Source: Desulfobacula sp. (GTDB taxonomy: Bacteria; Desulfobacterota; Desulfobacteria; Desulfobacterales; Desulfobacteraceae). From it: 6,281 nt of DNA. The notes under the pieces were generated by a model, which was given only the letters and a program-made list of their open reading frames with translations, had not been told where the DNA came from and searched no databases. The stretch covers positions 1 through 6,281 of the forward strand of contig JABIYQ010000610.1 of NCBI GenBank assembly GCA_018702715.1, written 5' to 3'. Shown here piece after piece: positions 1 to 6,094 of this stretch. The translations under genes were made by a program, and so were the position numbers. Within the stretch, counting starts at the first letter, position 1. Every line of letters starts with the position of its first letter.

Positions 1-30
1 CTTTGAGGCAAGTATTTGATAAGTATCCAT
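1..30 (-). CDS. possible start of a further gene, cut by window edge
   Basis: Reading leftward from base 30, ATG opens a frame that stays open to the edge (MDTYQILASK). An AGGA Shine-Dalgarno-like sequence at 40-37 sits six bases upstream. Two other in-frame ATGs exist at 36 and 60, so the start is not fixed. The frame begins just after the strong terminator at 80-121 and a promoter-like sequence at 50-78, which is what a new transcription unit would look like. Ten residues are far too few to name a family, and an open stretch this short can occur by chance. Confidence 0.3.
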   Translation of the reverse strand, partial: MDTYQILASK

Positions 31-49
31 AACCATCCTAAATAGAAAC

Positions 50-78
50 ACATTAAACATATCATCCAACAAAGTCAA
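50..78 (-). promoter_or_regulatory. possible sigma70-type promoter
   Basis: On the minus strand TTGACT (78-73, five of six matches to the -35 consensus) is followed after exactly 17 bases by TAATGT (55-50, a weak -10 that keeps the first two and last positions). It lies directly after the T-tract of the terminator at 80-121 and would start transcription near base 43, just ahead of the possible start codons at 36 and 30. Spacing and position are good, the -10 is poor, and AT-rich DNA gives such matches by chance. Confidence 0.3.
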
Positions 79-79
79 G

Positions 80-121
80 AAAAAGTTTAAACATTAAAAC
101 ATCGGATGTTTTAATGTTTAA
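80..121 (-). terminator. rho-independent terminator of the liv operon
   Basis: A 17-base arm (121-105) is followed after one central base by its perfect reverse complement (103-87), then on the minus strand by AC and five T (84-80). In RNA the closing bases form a three-base loop, and the stem can extend by three pairs (AAG with CTT) past one bulged base. The stem is A/U-rich but long. It lies about 100 bases beyond the livF stop, as expected for the end of this operon. Confidence 0.7.
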
Positions 122-192
122 CTTGAAATGCATGGTTTGTTTCCCTATATGTCATGTGCCCGGTATCATCAGTGGTGTATTGAAACCCTTGT

Positions 193-224
193 AAAAAAAG
201 ATGGTTATGCTAAAATAATAGCAT
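193..224 (-). terminator. weak hairpin plus T-tract at the livF stop
   Basis: On the minus strand ATGCTA (224-219) and TAGCAT (212-207) are perfect complements around a six-base loop. Seven bases later comes a run of seven T (199-193). The hairpin begins at the livF stop codon. A six-pair, AT-rich stem and a seven-base gap before the T run are weaker than a classical terminator, so it may act only as a pause or partial terminator before the stronger one at 80-121. Confidence 0.4.
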
Positions 225-946
225 TATACAGATAAATGGGATTGAATAATATCAGGGTTGTCCACAAGCTCCTTGGTTGAAGCAACCTTGACTATCTCTC
301 CTTTGGTGCCCATTAAGTAATGCCTGCTGGCGACTTTAAGTGCCATGCGGTAATTCTGTTCAACTATGAGCATTGTTATTCCGGATTTTATACAAAATTT
401 CAGGACAACATCAGTTATCATCTGCACAAGCAGAGGAGATAGTCCCTGTGAAGGCTCATCCATGATGATGATCTCAGGGTTGCTGATAAGGGCACGCCCA
501 ATGGCCAGCATCTGCTGTTCGCCTCCGCTGAGTGTTGATCCATCCTGTTTGGTCCTCTCAGCAAGTACTGGAAAATGATCACACACTTTTTCCAATGTCC
601 ATGCATCATTGCCATTTCCCGGTCTTGCAGCCATCATGAGATTTTCTTCTACACTTAATCCCGGGAAAATATGCCTTTCAGCAGGCACATAAGCTACCCC
701 CATTTTGGAGATTTTATGGGGTTGCCACTTTGTTGTCCTGGCACCATTTATGTATATGTTTCCGGATCGTGGCGGAGTCAGCCCCATAATAGACCGCAAG
801 GTAGTGGTTTTTCCCACTCCGTTTCGTCCAAGAATCGAAACAGCTTCCTGTTTCTCAACATGCATTGACAGCCCCTGAATAACGTGACTCACACCATAAT
901 AGGTTTGAATTTCTTCAATATTAAGAATTTTATTCTTCTTTTCCAA
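224..946 (-). CDS. livF: ABC transporter ATP-binding protein, LivF family
   Basis: This is one of the two cytoplasmic ATPases of a branched-chain-amino-acid-type importer. From the chosen start it has 240 residues, the usual LivF length. Visible motifs are Walker A GRNGVGKTT (40-48), a Q-loop region VPAERHIFPGLSVEENL (87-103), the ABC signature LSGGEQQ (139-145), Walker B IIIMDEP (159-165), D-loop SQGLSP, and VEQN where most ABC proteins carry the H-loop histidine; VEQN is the normal LivF form. The start is TTG at 946-944: GGGAGG lies about six bases upstream and the protein then begins right at the family N-terminus. An in-frame ATG at 1015 would add 23 residues encoded within livG and is unlikely. 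The gene overlaps the end of livG by 17 bases, suggesting coupled translation, and is the last gene of the operon. Family is certain; the substrate is not. Confidence 0.93.
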   Translation of the reverse strand: MEKKNKILNIEEIQTYYGVSHVIQGLSMHVEKQEAVSILGRNGVGKTTTLRSIMGLTPPRSGNIYINGARTTKWQPHKISKMGVAYVPAERHIFPGLSVEENLMMAARPGNGNDAWTLEKVCDHFPVLAERTKQDGSTLSGGEQQMLAIGRALISNPEIIIMDEPSQGLSPLLVQMITDVVLKFCIKSGITMLIVEQNYRMALKVASRHYLMGTKGEIVKVASTKELVDNPDIIQSHLSV

Positions 947-1676
947 GATATGCCTCCCTGACCTGCTGATTGTTTCGGATCTCCTCTGGAGTACCATCTG
1001 CAATGGTACAGCCATATTGAAGAACTGTAATTCTATCCGAAATACTCATCACCATATCCATATCGTGTTCTACTAATACAACACAAATTTCATTTGCCAG
1101 ATCTTTAATCAGCGTTGATATATGCCGGGTTTCTGCCGGAGACATTCCAGCCGTGGGTTCATCCAGAAATAGAATTTTAGGGTCTCCGGCCATGGCAATT
1201 GCCACCTCCAGTACCCGCTGATCGCCATATGCCAGGTTTTTTGCAGGTCTGGCCGCCAGTTCTTTTAATCCAAGGCGTTCTATTAAAGCCCAGGTTTTCT
1301 CGGTTACATCTCTAAGACTTTGTTTTGAGGAAAAAATTCTTAAAGAGCCGCCATCTTTAGCCTGTCGGGCAATTCTTAAATTTTCAAATACACTGAGATT
1401 TTCAAAAATACTATTAATCTGGAAAGTTCTACAGATACCCATTTTTACAAGTTCGTGGGTTGGTTTATCCGTAATATCCTGTCCTTTAAAAAATATTTTT
1501 CCGGAAGTGACGCCTATTTTTCCGGTGATAATATTGATAAAAGTTGTTTTACCGGCACCGTTTGGACCGATAATAGACGTTAAACCATGATTGTTAACAC
1601 TAAAACAAACACGGTTAGTCGCCATAACACCGCCAAAACTGCGGCACAAGTTTTCAGTACAGAGTAGTTCCTCCAT
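930..1676 (-). CDS. livG: ABC transporter ATP-binding protein, LivG family
   Basis: This is the second cytoplasmic ATPase of the importer, expected to pair with LivF on the LivH/LivM permeases. It has 248 residues, close to the family norm. Motifs are Walker A GPNGAGKTT (37-45), Q-loop RTFQ (83-86), signature LAYGDQR (148-154, a variant of the common LSYGQQR), Walker B ILFLDEP (168-174), H-loop histidine in VEHDM (about 204), and the LivG-typical C-terminal REAYLG. The start is ATG at 1676-1674, two bases after the livM stop, with AGGG six bases upstream. An in-frame ATG at 1850 would add 58 residues that merely shadow livM in another frame and do not resemble an ABC protein. The end overlaps the livF start by 17 bases. 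The signature variation is conservative and all catalytic motifs are intact, so an active ATPase is expected. Confidence 0.94.
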   Translation of the reverse strand: MEELLCTENLCRSFGGVMATNRVCFSVNNHGLTSIIGPNGAGKTTFINIITGKIGVTSGKIFFKGQDITDKPTHELVKMGICRTFQINSIFENLSVFENLRIARQAKDGGSLRIFSSKQSLRDVTEKTWALIERLGLKELAARPAKNLAYGDQRVLEVAIAMAGDPKILFLDEPTAGMSPAETRHISTLIKDLANEICVVLVEHDMDMVMSISDRITVLQYGCTIADGTPEEIRNNQQVREAYLGKEE

Positions 1677-1678
1677 CT

Positions 1679-2674
1679 TTAACCCTTTCGGAATCGCTTG
1701 AGATGCTCGCCCAGACCGACGAATCCCGTTGGTAAAAATAAAACCAGAAAAATAACAACCAGTCCAAGAAAAATCTCCCAATGTTCTGTCATGGTGCTGA
1801 TATAGTCCTGAATATAAATAAAAATGGCCGCACCTACAAATGCTCCCCATAAAGAGCCCATGCCGCCCAGAAGAACCATCATCAACACGCCGGCTCCAGC
1901 AAAGGCGCTCATGGTGGTGGGACCAATGTATCCTTTATACAGAATAAACAAAGCACCGGCGATACTGGCAAGCATACAGGCAAGCATCCACCCCAAAAGT
2001 TTGTACTTGCGCACATTAATCCCAATAAAGGAGGCACGGTCTTCATTTTCACGTATGGCTTCAAGTACTGCTCCAAAAGGAGAATTGATAATACGGCGGG
2101 TAAGAAAAAAGCAAATGGCCGCAATAACCAAGGTAAAAAGATAAATTGTTACGGGATTACCCGAGTTGCCAAGATTCCATCCGAACAGAGTGATATCAGG
2201 GTTGGGCATTCCCATCAAGCCGTCATCACCACCTGTTACATCATACCATTTCCATACAATTGTATGAAACATCATACCAAATGCCATTGTCAGCAAGGCA
2301 AATGCAAGGCCACCCGTCCGTACCTGAACCCAGCCTACGGGCAAAGCAACAATGGATGTAAAAATAATGCCTGCAAAACAGGCCATCCACAATGAGGTGG
2401 GTGATAGATGGATTAAAAATAGGCCAACCACATAAGCGCTGATACCCATGTATGCATTATGCATAAATGACAATGATCCAGTATAACCCAAGAGAACATC
2501 CAGGCTCATTGCTAAAAGCCCGTAAATCATCATCTCATTAATCAGACTGATGTAAAATCGATTTTCAGATATAAAAGGAAACAGAGCTAAACCGATTAAA
2601 ACCAGAACCAGCATAATGATTTTAAACGGATAGAATCCTTTTTTAATACCAGGTATAGTTGTTGTGTTCTCCAT
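1679..2674 (-). CDS. livM: branched-chain amino acid-type ABC permease, LivM family
   Basis: This is one of two inner-membrane permease subunits forming the translocation path. The 331 residues are mostly hydrophobic, with about eight to ten likely membrane segments starting at 18-36. LivM landmarks are GYTGSLSF (63-70) followed by HNAYMGISAY, a WKWYDVTGGDDGLMGMP stretch (141-157), the cytoplasmic loop with AIRENEDRASFIGIN (206-220) that usually contacts the ATPases, and GGMGSLWGAFVGA (270-282) near the C-terminus. The start ATG shares one base with the livH stop (TAATG), the classic arrangement for translational coupling. A purine-rich AAGGAAAG lies upstream inside the livH end. livG starts two bases after the stop. 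The subfamily call is firm; the transported compound cannot be read from the permease. Confidence 0.94.
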   Translation of the reverse strand: MENTTTIPGIKKGFYPFKIIMLVLVLIGLALFPFISENRFYISLINEMMIYGLLAMSLDVLLGYTGSLSFMHNAYMGISAYVVGLFLIHLSPTSLWMACFAGIIFTSIVALPVGWVQVRTGGLAFALLTMAFGMMFHTIVWKWYDVTGGDDGLMGMPNPDITLFGWNLGNSGNPVTIYLFTLVIAAICFFLTRRIINSPFGAVLEAIRENEDRASFIGINVRKYKLLGWMLACMLASIAGALFILYKGYIGPTTMSAFAGAGVLMMVLLGGMGSLWGAFVGAAIFIYIQDYISTMTEHWEIFLGLVVIFLVLFLPTGFVGLGEHLKRFRKG

Positions 2675-3552
2675 TATTCAAACTTTCCTTCCCCAAGAAT
2701 GCCGCGAGGCATGAAAGCAAGAATAATCGCCATAAGTATATAAACGATTACCATTGCCAGGTCAGTTATAAAAAATTCCGCAAGTGTCTGGACAACGCCG
2801 ATAAGAACGGCTGCAATCACGGCTCCCCTTAAGCTCCCCAACCCGCCGATCACAATTACAACAAAGGAAGAGATCAGCATTTCACTGCCCATTAAAGGAT
2901 CAATAGTCGTCAAAGGTCCGGCAATGATTCCTGCCATCCCTGCCATGATGCATCCAAGAACAAATGCACCCATATGAACATAGCTCATGTTGATCCCAAG
3001 ACAGGATACCATTTCTGGAATTGTGCTTGAGGCTCGCAGGATTAATCCGACCCTGGTTTTATTTAAAAAGAGCATTAAACAGCCCATTATCGCGGCAATG
3101 AGGAACAATGTGACCAGCCGAAAAATTGGATATTCAGTTCCAAGAATGGGCAGGGTCCCCTGCATAAATGCCGGTAAATCAATAAAACAAGGCTTATTTC
3201 CCCAGACATATTTGATCATGCCGTCAAGAAAAAACATCAATCCATAGGTTAGAATCAGTGTATATACCATGGATCTTTTGCGCATGGGCGCAATAATAGT
3301 TCTTTCTATTAATAATCCGATGATGCCTACGATTATTGGTGCGATGATAAGGGCTACAAAATAATTCAAACCGCTTGCCACCAGCGTATAGCCGGTATAG
3401 GCACCAACAGCGTATAAAGCACCGTGCCCCATGTTCATTATACGGCTCAGTCCATAAATAATATTCAGACCAATAGCTACAATGAGAAACACGCCGCTAA
3501 GAACAAGACTGTTTAAAGAGATATCTACTATAATACCGAGTGTTCCACCCAT
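2674..3552 (-). CDS. livH: branched-chain amino acid-type ABC permease, LivH family
   Basis: This is the partner permease of LivM in the inner membrane. At 292 residues it has the normal LivH length and about eight hydrophobic segments. Family landmarks are GLSRIMNMGHGALYAVGAY (34-52, matching the LivH pattern around N-x-x-H/G-G), the cytoplasmic coupling loop TRVGLILRASSTIPEMVSCLGIN (166-188), and GGLGSLRGAVIAAVLIG (236-252) with the MPRGILG tail. The start ATG at 3552 has only a modest ribosome site: AGGACAGG ends ten bases upstream, longer than ideal. No better in-frame start is visible, and the N-terminus fits the family. The gene follows the binding-protein gene after 142 bases containing a strong stem-loop (3599-3640), so its message is probably less abundant than that of the binding protein. 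It overlaps livM by one base. Confidence 0.94.
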   Translation of the reverse strand: MGGTLGIIVDISLNSLVLSGVFLIVAIGLNIIYGLSRIMNMGHGALYAVGAYTGYTLVASGLNYFVALIIAPIIVGIIGLLIERTIIAPMRKRSMVYTLILTYGLMFFLDGMIKYVWGNKPCFIDLPAFMQGTLPILGTEYPIFRLVTLFLIAAIMGCLMLFLNKTRVGLILRASSTIPEMVSCLGINMSYVHMGAFVLGCIMAGMAGIIAGPLTTIDPLMGSEMLISSFVVIVIGGLGSLRGAVIAAVLIGVVQTLAEFFITDLAMVIVYILMAIILAFMPRGILGEGKFE

Positions 3553-3598
3553 AATACGGTTGCCTGTCCTTTTCTGTTCAGTTTAAATGATTTTTAGA

Positions 3599-3640
3599 AT
3601 CTGTATGAAAATAATCTGTTTTGAATATTTTCATACAGAT
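3599..3640 (-). promoter_or_regulatory. perfect 15-bp stem-loop between binding protein and livH
   Basis: Bases 3599-3613 (ATCTGTATGAAAATA) and 3626-3640 are exact reverse complements around a 12-base loop. On the minus-strand transcript the stem is followed by TCTAAAAATCATTT rather than a T run, so it is not a clean terminator. Its position between a binding-protein gene and its permease genes fits a known arrangement in which a stem-loop protects the upstream message end or partly stops transcription, giving more binding protein than membrane subunits. The structure is seen; the role is inferred. Confidence 0.6.
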
Positions 3641-3694
3641 GGGTTTATAATTTAGAATAAAGAGTTGCCGAATAATCTTTTCTTGCGCATTCCC

Positions 3695-4882
3695 TTATTC
3701 TTTAGGCCCTAGTTCGTCTGCAGAAAAAGTTTTTAAAACTTTCATATAAACTTTAGCACCAAATGGATTTTCCGGTGCTGCCATTGTTTCTGTCAGAACT
3801 GCTGAGTTGCGCATACAATTATCTTTTGCGGAAATTCGAACGTTTCCGTAAGGACCATCATAGCTGATGCCCTTAAGAGCTGCAGCAATATCTTTAGCCT
3901 TTGTATTACCGGCTTTTTCAATGGCTTTAAAAAGGTTCATCGCTCCGACATAACTATGCACTGCTGCATCAGAAGGAATTGTATTAAATTTTTTCCAGAA
4001 TCTCATTTCCCAGTCATTGGAATTGGCGTTATCAACATCCCATGCCCAGTCAGAGGCGCCGAAAATACCGTAGCAGGCTTCTCCGCCGGCTTCAAGCTCC
4101 AAAGGTCCAGGTGCTGCTGCAGAAACGAGCTTTACCTTTCCCTGTAGTCCGAAATCAGATGCTTGTTTTGCAAAAACAGGAATGACATTGGTAATAAAAG
4201 CCATGTAAACACCATCAGCGCCGGAGGCTTTGATTTTACTGATATAAGATGACCAGTCTTTGGTTTTGATGGGGGCTTTATCATAGGTATCATTATAAAT
4301 TTTAATACCATTTTCTTTTGCTAAAGCAATGAATCTTTCGCCGGCATCATGACCCCATGAATAATCATGTACAATTACATAATAGGTTCTTTTTTTCAGG
4401 TCCGGTCTTGCTAAGATTCCTTTTACATTTCCAACAGCAGTCTGGTCGTTTGCCAACTGACCACTTCTGAAAACAAGAGGATGAAGACCATAAAATTTAG
4501 TTGTCATTACATGGGTACTGACAAATGGTACATTCAGCTTATCGATATTTTTGGAAAGAGCCAGGCCGACACCGCTTGAAAAAACACCGATCAAGGCTTT
4601 TGCACCATCTTTGTACACAAGTTTTTCAGCTTTTGTTACAGCAACAGGGGGTTTAACCCGTGTATCTTCAACAATAAGCTCGATGGGTCTTCCCAGAACA
4701 GTTCCTTTTTCTTCAGCAGCCATTTCAATTCCATACTTCATCTCAAGGCCGCCCTGGGCAACTATGCCGGTAAGGGGGACCAAGACACCAATTTTAACAG
4801 GTTTTTCAGCAAACACCTGTTGTGGTGCCAATAACAGGACAGCGATCATTAAACTCAGCGAAAATGTGATAAACTTTTTCAT
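3695..4882 (-). CDS. branched-chain amino acid-type ABC substrate-binding protein (LivJ/LivK-like, Peripla_BP_6)
   Basis: This is the periplasmic receptor of the importer. It has 395 residues, with a clear signal peptide: MKK, a hydrophobic core (4-19) and a likely cleavage after VFA at residue 25. There is no lipobox cysteine, so it should be soluble in the periplasm. The mature protein opens with VKIGVLVPLTGIVAQGG (29-45), the hallmark first strand and ligand loop of this type I binding fold. It continues with ELIVEDTRVKP (68-78), ALIGVFSSGVG (97-107), RTYYVIVHDYSWGHDAGERF (165-184) and a C-terminal ALKGISYDGPYGNVRIS (335-351). The start ATG has AGGAGGT five bases upstream, an almost ideal site. 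A stretch rich in aromatics and acids (YGIFGASDWAWDVD, 271-284) could contribute to the pocket. The neighbouring methyltransferase makes a ligand other than leucine, isoleucine or valine plausible, but this fold also binds amides, urea, aromatic acids and other compounds, so the ligand is unknown. Confidence 0.92.
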   Translation of the reverse strand: MKKFITFSLSLMIAVLLLAPQQVFAEKPVKIGVLVPLTGIVAQGGLEMKYGIEMAAEEKGTVLGRPIELIVEDTRVKPPVAVTKAEKLVYKDGAKALIGVFSSGVGLALSKNIDKLNVPFVSTHVMTTKFYGLHPLVFRSGQLANDQTAVGNVKGILARPDLKKRTYYVIVHDYSWGHDAGERFIALAKENGIKIYNDTYDKAPIKTKDWSSYISKIKASGADGVYMAFITNVIPVFAKQASDFGLQGKVKLVSAAAPGPLELEAGGEACYGIFGASDWAWDVDNANSNDWEMRFWKKFNTIPSDAAVHSYVGAMNLFKAIEKAGNTKAKDIAAALKGISYDGPYGNVRISAKDNCMRNSAVLTETMAAPENPFGAKVYMKVLKTFSADELGPKE

Positions 4883-4887
4883 TACCT

Positions 4888-4894
4888 ACCTCCT
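4888..4894 (-). promoter_or_regulatory. strong ribosome binding site of the binding-protein gene
   Basis: The minus strand reads AGGAGGT, followed by AGGTA and ATG. This is the strongest Shine-Dalgarno in the window and fixes the start at 4882. It fits a periplasmic receptor that must be made in excess over the membrane subunits, whose own sites are weaker. Confidence 0.8.
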
Positions 4895-4919
4895 AATTAA
4901 TGATGAATTATTTCTTATA

Positions 4920-4962
4920 GGGGATTTCCTTTCACCCTTTTTAAGGTGCTGAAGGGTTCCCC
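4920..4962 (-). promoter_or_regulatory. leader with alternative hairpins upstream of the binding-protein gene
   Basis: On the minus strand GGGGA (4962-4958) can pair with TCCCC (4924-4920), and inside it CCCTT (4956-4952) with AAGGG (4939-4935). The inner region can instead form a different hairpin, CACCTT (4948-4943) with AAGGGTG (4939-4933), which uses the same AAGGG strand. The two inner stems exclude each other. A TATAAG sequence just downstream resembles a -10 box but has no convincing -35. The leader may only insulate the transporter from the methyltransferase gene, or it may regulate; the pairing is seen but function is not shown. Confidence 0.35.
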
Positions 4963-4978
4963 ACTGACCTAAACGGCT

Positions 4979-5989
4979 TTATTTAAAAAAATCATCTCTT
5001 GCTTTTTTCAACTGCAAAATATTTTCAAGTGGAGATCCCGGCGCTATACCACATCCGGGACAAAGGAAATCTGTTCCATTTTCAAGGGCTGCAAAGGCTT
5101 CTTTATAAGATTCTTCAGGGGTTCCCATAAAAAGGGTAGTGGCAGCGGCTACATTTCCGAATACTCTGACACCGTTTTCATGGGCAATCTTTACAGCTTC
5201 TTTCATATTGGCACCTTCTTCAATGCTGATGCCCTTAACACCTGTTTCACACATCAAAGGGATAATCATATCTGTATTGCCGCAAATATGCAGTACAAGC
5301 GGACCATTTGTTTTAGCGGCAACATCCGATAATACAGGTACAACAAATTTTTTGAACATTCTGGGACTCATTAAGGCCGGGCCGGCAGTCGGTTCTGCCA
5401 TTACATAATAATCGGCTCCATTTTCAAAGGCAAAATTAATGACATCAATCATGGCCTGCTTGGTAATTTCAAGGACCTTTTCAACATCTTTTTTTCGCTT
5501 AAAGGTCCATCTCATGAAATTTTCAGTGGATACAAGATTGGCGCCACAGGTAAAGGCGCCTTCTGATTCACCAAAAATGGCCTTTTCTCCATTGACTTCT
5601 TTTTTGAGTATTTCAAATTGTTTTTTATAGGCAGGAAATCTTCCGCGATCAAGAAAATCAGATGGATAATCCAGGCCATCCAGGCTTTCTGCATAAGGGT
5701 GTTCCTTAATACAATACTGCAGGTCAATTTGCGGAATCCCCATGCCGCAGCCAAACGCCTCGCTCATGGGTGTAATATCCCATCCCATGGCTTTGATCAT
5801 TTCAAATCCCGCCAGTTCACCTGCCTGGGCCAGGGTTGCCATGGCTTGGGGGTCCGTGTCTGCAAACGGTCTTGCAGCACCACATTTTTCCATCAAATCC
5901 ACCATGCCGTAGGTAGTGGTGCACCCTACAGGGGTCATATCAACTGTTTTTCCCTCTAATTGATTCATAACTCTTGTTTTTAAATCCAT
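4979..5989 (-). CDS. MtaA/CmuA-type corrinoid-dependent methyltransferase (uroporphyrinogen decarboxylase superfamily)
   Basis: This 336-residue cytoplasmic protein fits the MtaA/MtbA/CmuA branch, whose members move a methyl group between a methylated corrinoid protein and a thiol or pterin acceptor using zinc. The zinc ligand pattern is visible: H234 and C236 in LHICGNT (233-239), and C313 in CPGCGIAPGSPLENI (310-324). Other family segments are MTPVGC (18-23), GESEGAFTCGANLV (140-153), AEPTAGPALMSPRMFKKFVVP (198-218) and GISIEEGANMKEA (253-265). True HemE is disfavoured because its N-terminal arginine-rich substrate motif (RQAGR) is absent and the zinc site is present. The start ATG at 5989 has AGGGGG four bases upstream. 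The gene follows an Fe-S oxidoreductase by 105 bases and precedes the transporter by 96, all in one direction. The methyl donor and acceptor are unknown; outside methanogens tetrahydrofolate is a likely acceptor (inference). No corrinoid protein lies in the window. Confidence 0.88.
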   Translation of the reverse strand: MDLKTRVMNQLEGKTVDMTPVGCTTTYGMVDLMEKCGAARPFADTDPQAMATLAQAGELAGFEMIKAMGWDITPMSEAFGCGMGIPQIDLQYCIKEHPYAESLDGLDYPSDFLDRGRFPAYKKQFEILKKEVNGEKAIFGESEGAFTCGANLVSTENFMRWTFKRKKDVEKVLEITKQAMIDVINFAFENGADYYVMAEPTAGPALMSPRMFKKFVVPVLSDVAAKTNGPLVLHICGNTDMIIPLMCETGVKGISIEEGANMKEAVKIAHENGVRVFGNVAAATTLFMGTPEESYKEAFAALENGTDFLCPGCGIAPGSPLENILQLKKARDDFFK

Positions 5990-6010
5990 TATTCCCCCTG
6001 GTTTTTATTG

Positions 6011-6026
6011 TTAAATACGTATTGAA
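6011..6026. promoter_or_regulatory. short near-perfect palindrome ahead of the methyltransferase gene
   Basis: Bases 6014-6023 (AATACGTATT) are a perfect 10-bp palindrome. Extended to 6011-6026 it keeps symmetry at all but one base pair. It lies about 20 bases upstream of the methyltransferase start, between a stem-loop and the ribosome site, where a repressor operator could sit. No clear promoter is seen beside it and AT-rich palindromes of this size arise by chance. Confidence 0.22.
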
Positions 6027-6038
6027 TTATGGAATTCT

Positions 6039-6068
6039 TGGGGGACAGATTTTTTCGATCTGCCCCCA
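6039..6068 (-). other. GC-rich stem-loop between Fe-S protein and methyltransferase genes
   Basis: TGGGGG-A-CAGAT (6039-6050) pairs with ATCTGCCCCCA (6058-6068): 11 pairs with one bulged A and a seven-base loop. This is the most GC-rich stem in the gaps. On the minus-strand transcript it is followed by AGAATTCC, not a T run, so it is not a typical terminator for the upstream gene. In the plus direction a broken T-rich stretch follows, but no plus-strand gene ends here. It may stabilise or segment the message. Confidence 0.5.
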
Positions 6069-6094
6069 TATTATGATATTATTTTTTAACCGGT

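Noticed and set aside
80..121. Inverted repeat as a transposon end or attachment site
   Set aside because: It stands alone with no transposase or integrase, no direct repeats, and is followed by a T run at an operon end, so a terminator explains it better.
1677..1850. N-terminal extension of livG from an upstream ATG
   Set aside because: These 58 codons overlap livM in another frame, do not resemble an ABC protein, and a start with a ribosome site exists at 1676.
1824..2144. Plus-strand open frame of 106 codons opposite livM
   Set aside because: Antisense shadow of a conserved permease; its composition reflects the reverse of membrane-segment codons and no family is recognisable.
4551..4952. 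Plus-strand open frame of 133 codons opposite the binding-protein gene
   Set aside because: It lies almost wholly antisense to a gene with clear family motifs and signal peptide, has no recognisable domain, and runs into the non-coding leader.
5618..5959. Plus-strand open frame of 113 codons opposite the methyltransferase gene
   Set aside because: Antisense to a gene with intact zinc motif and conserved segments; no domain of its own is seen.
4979..5989. Uroporphyrinogen decarboxylase (HemE) for haem synthesis
   Set aside because: The HemE N-terminal RQAGR substrate motif is missing, while the HxC...C zinc ligands of the methyltransferase branch are present; no haem genes are nearby.
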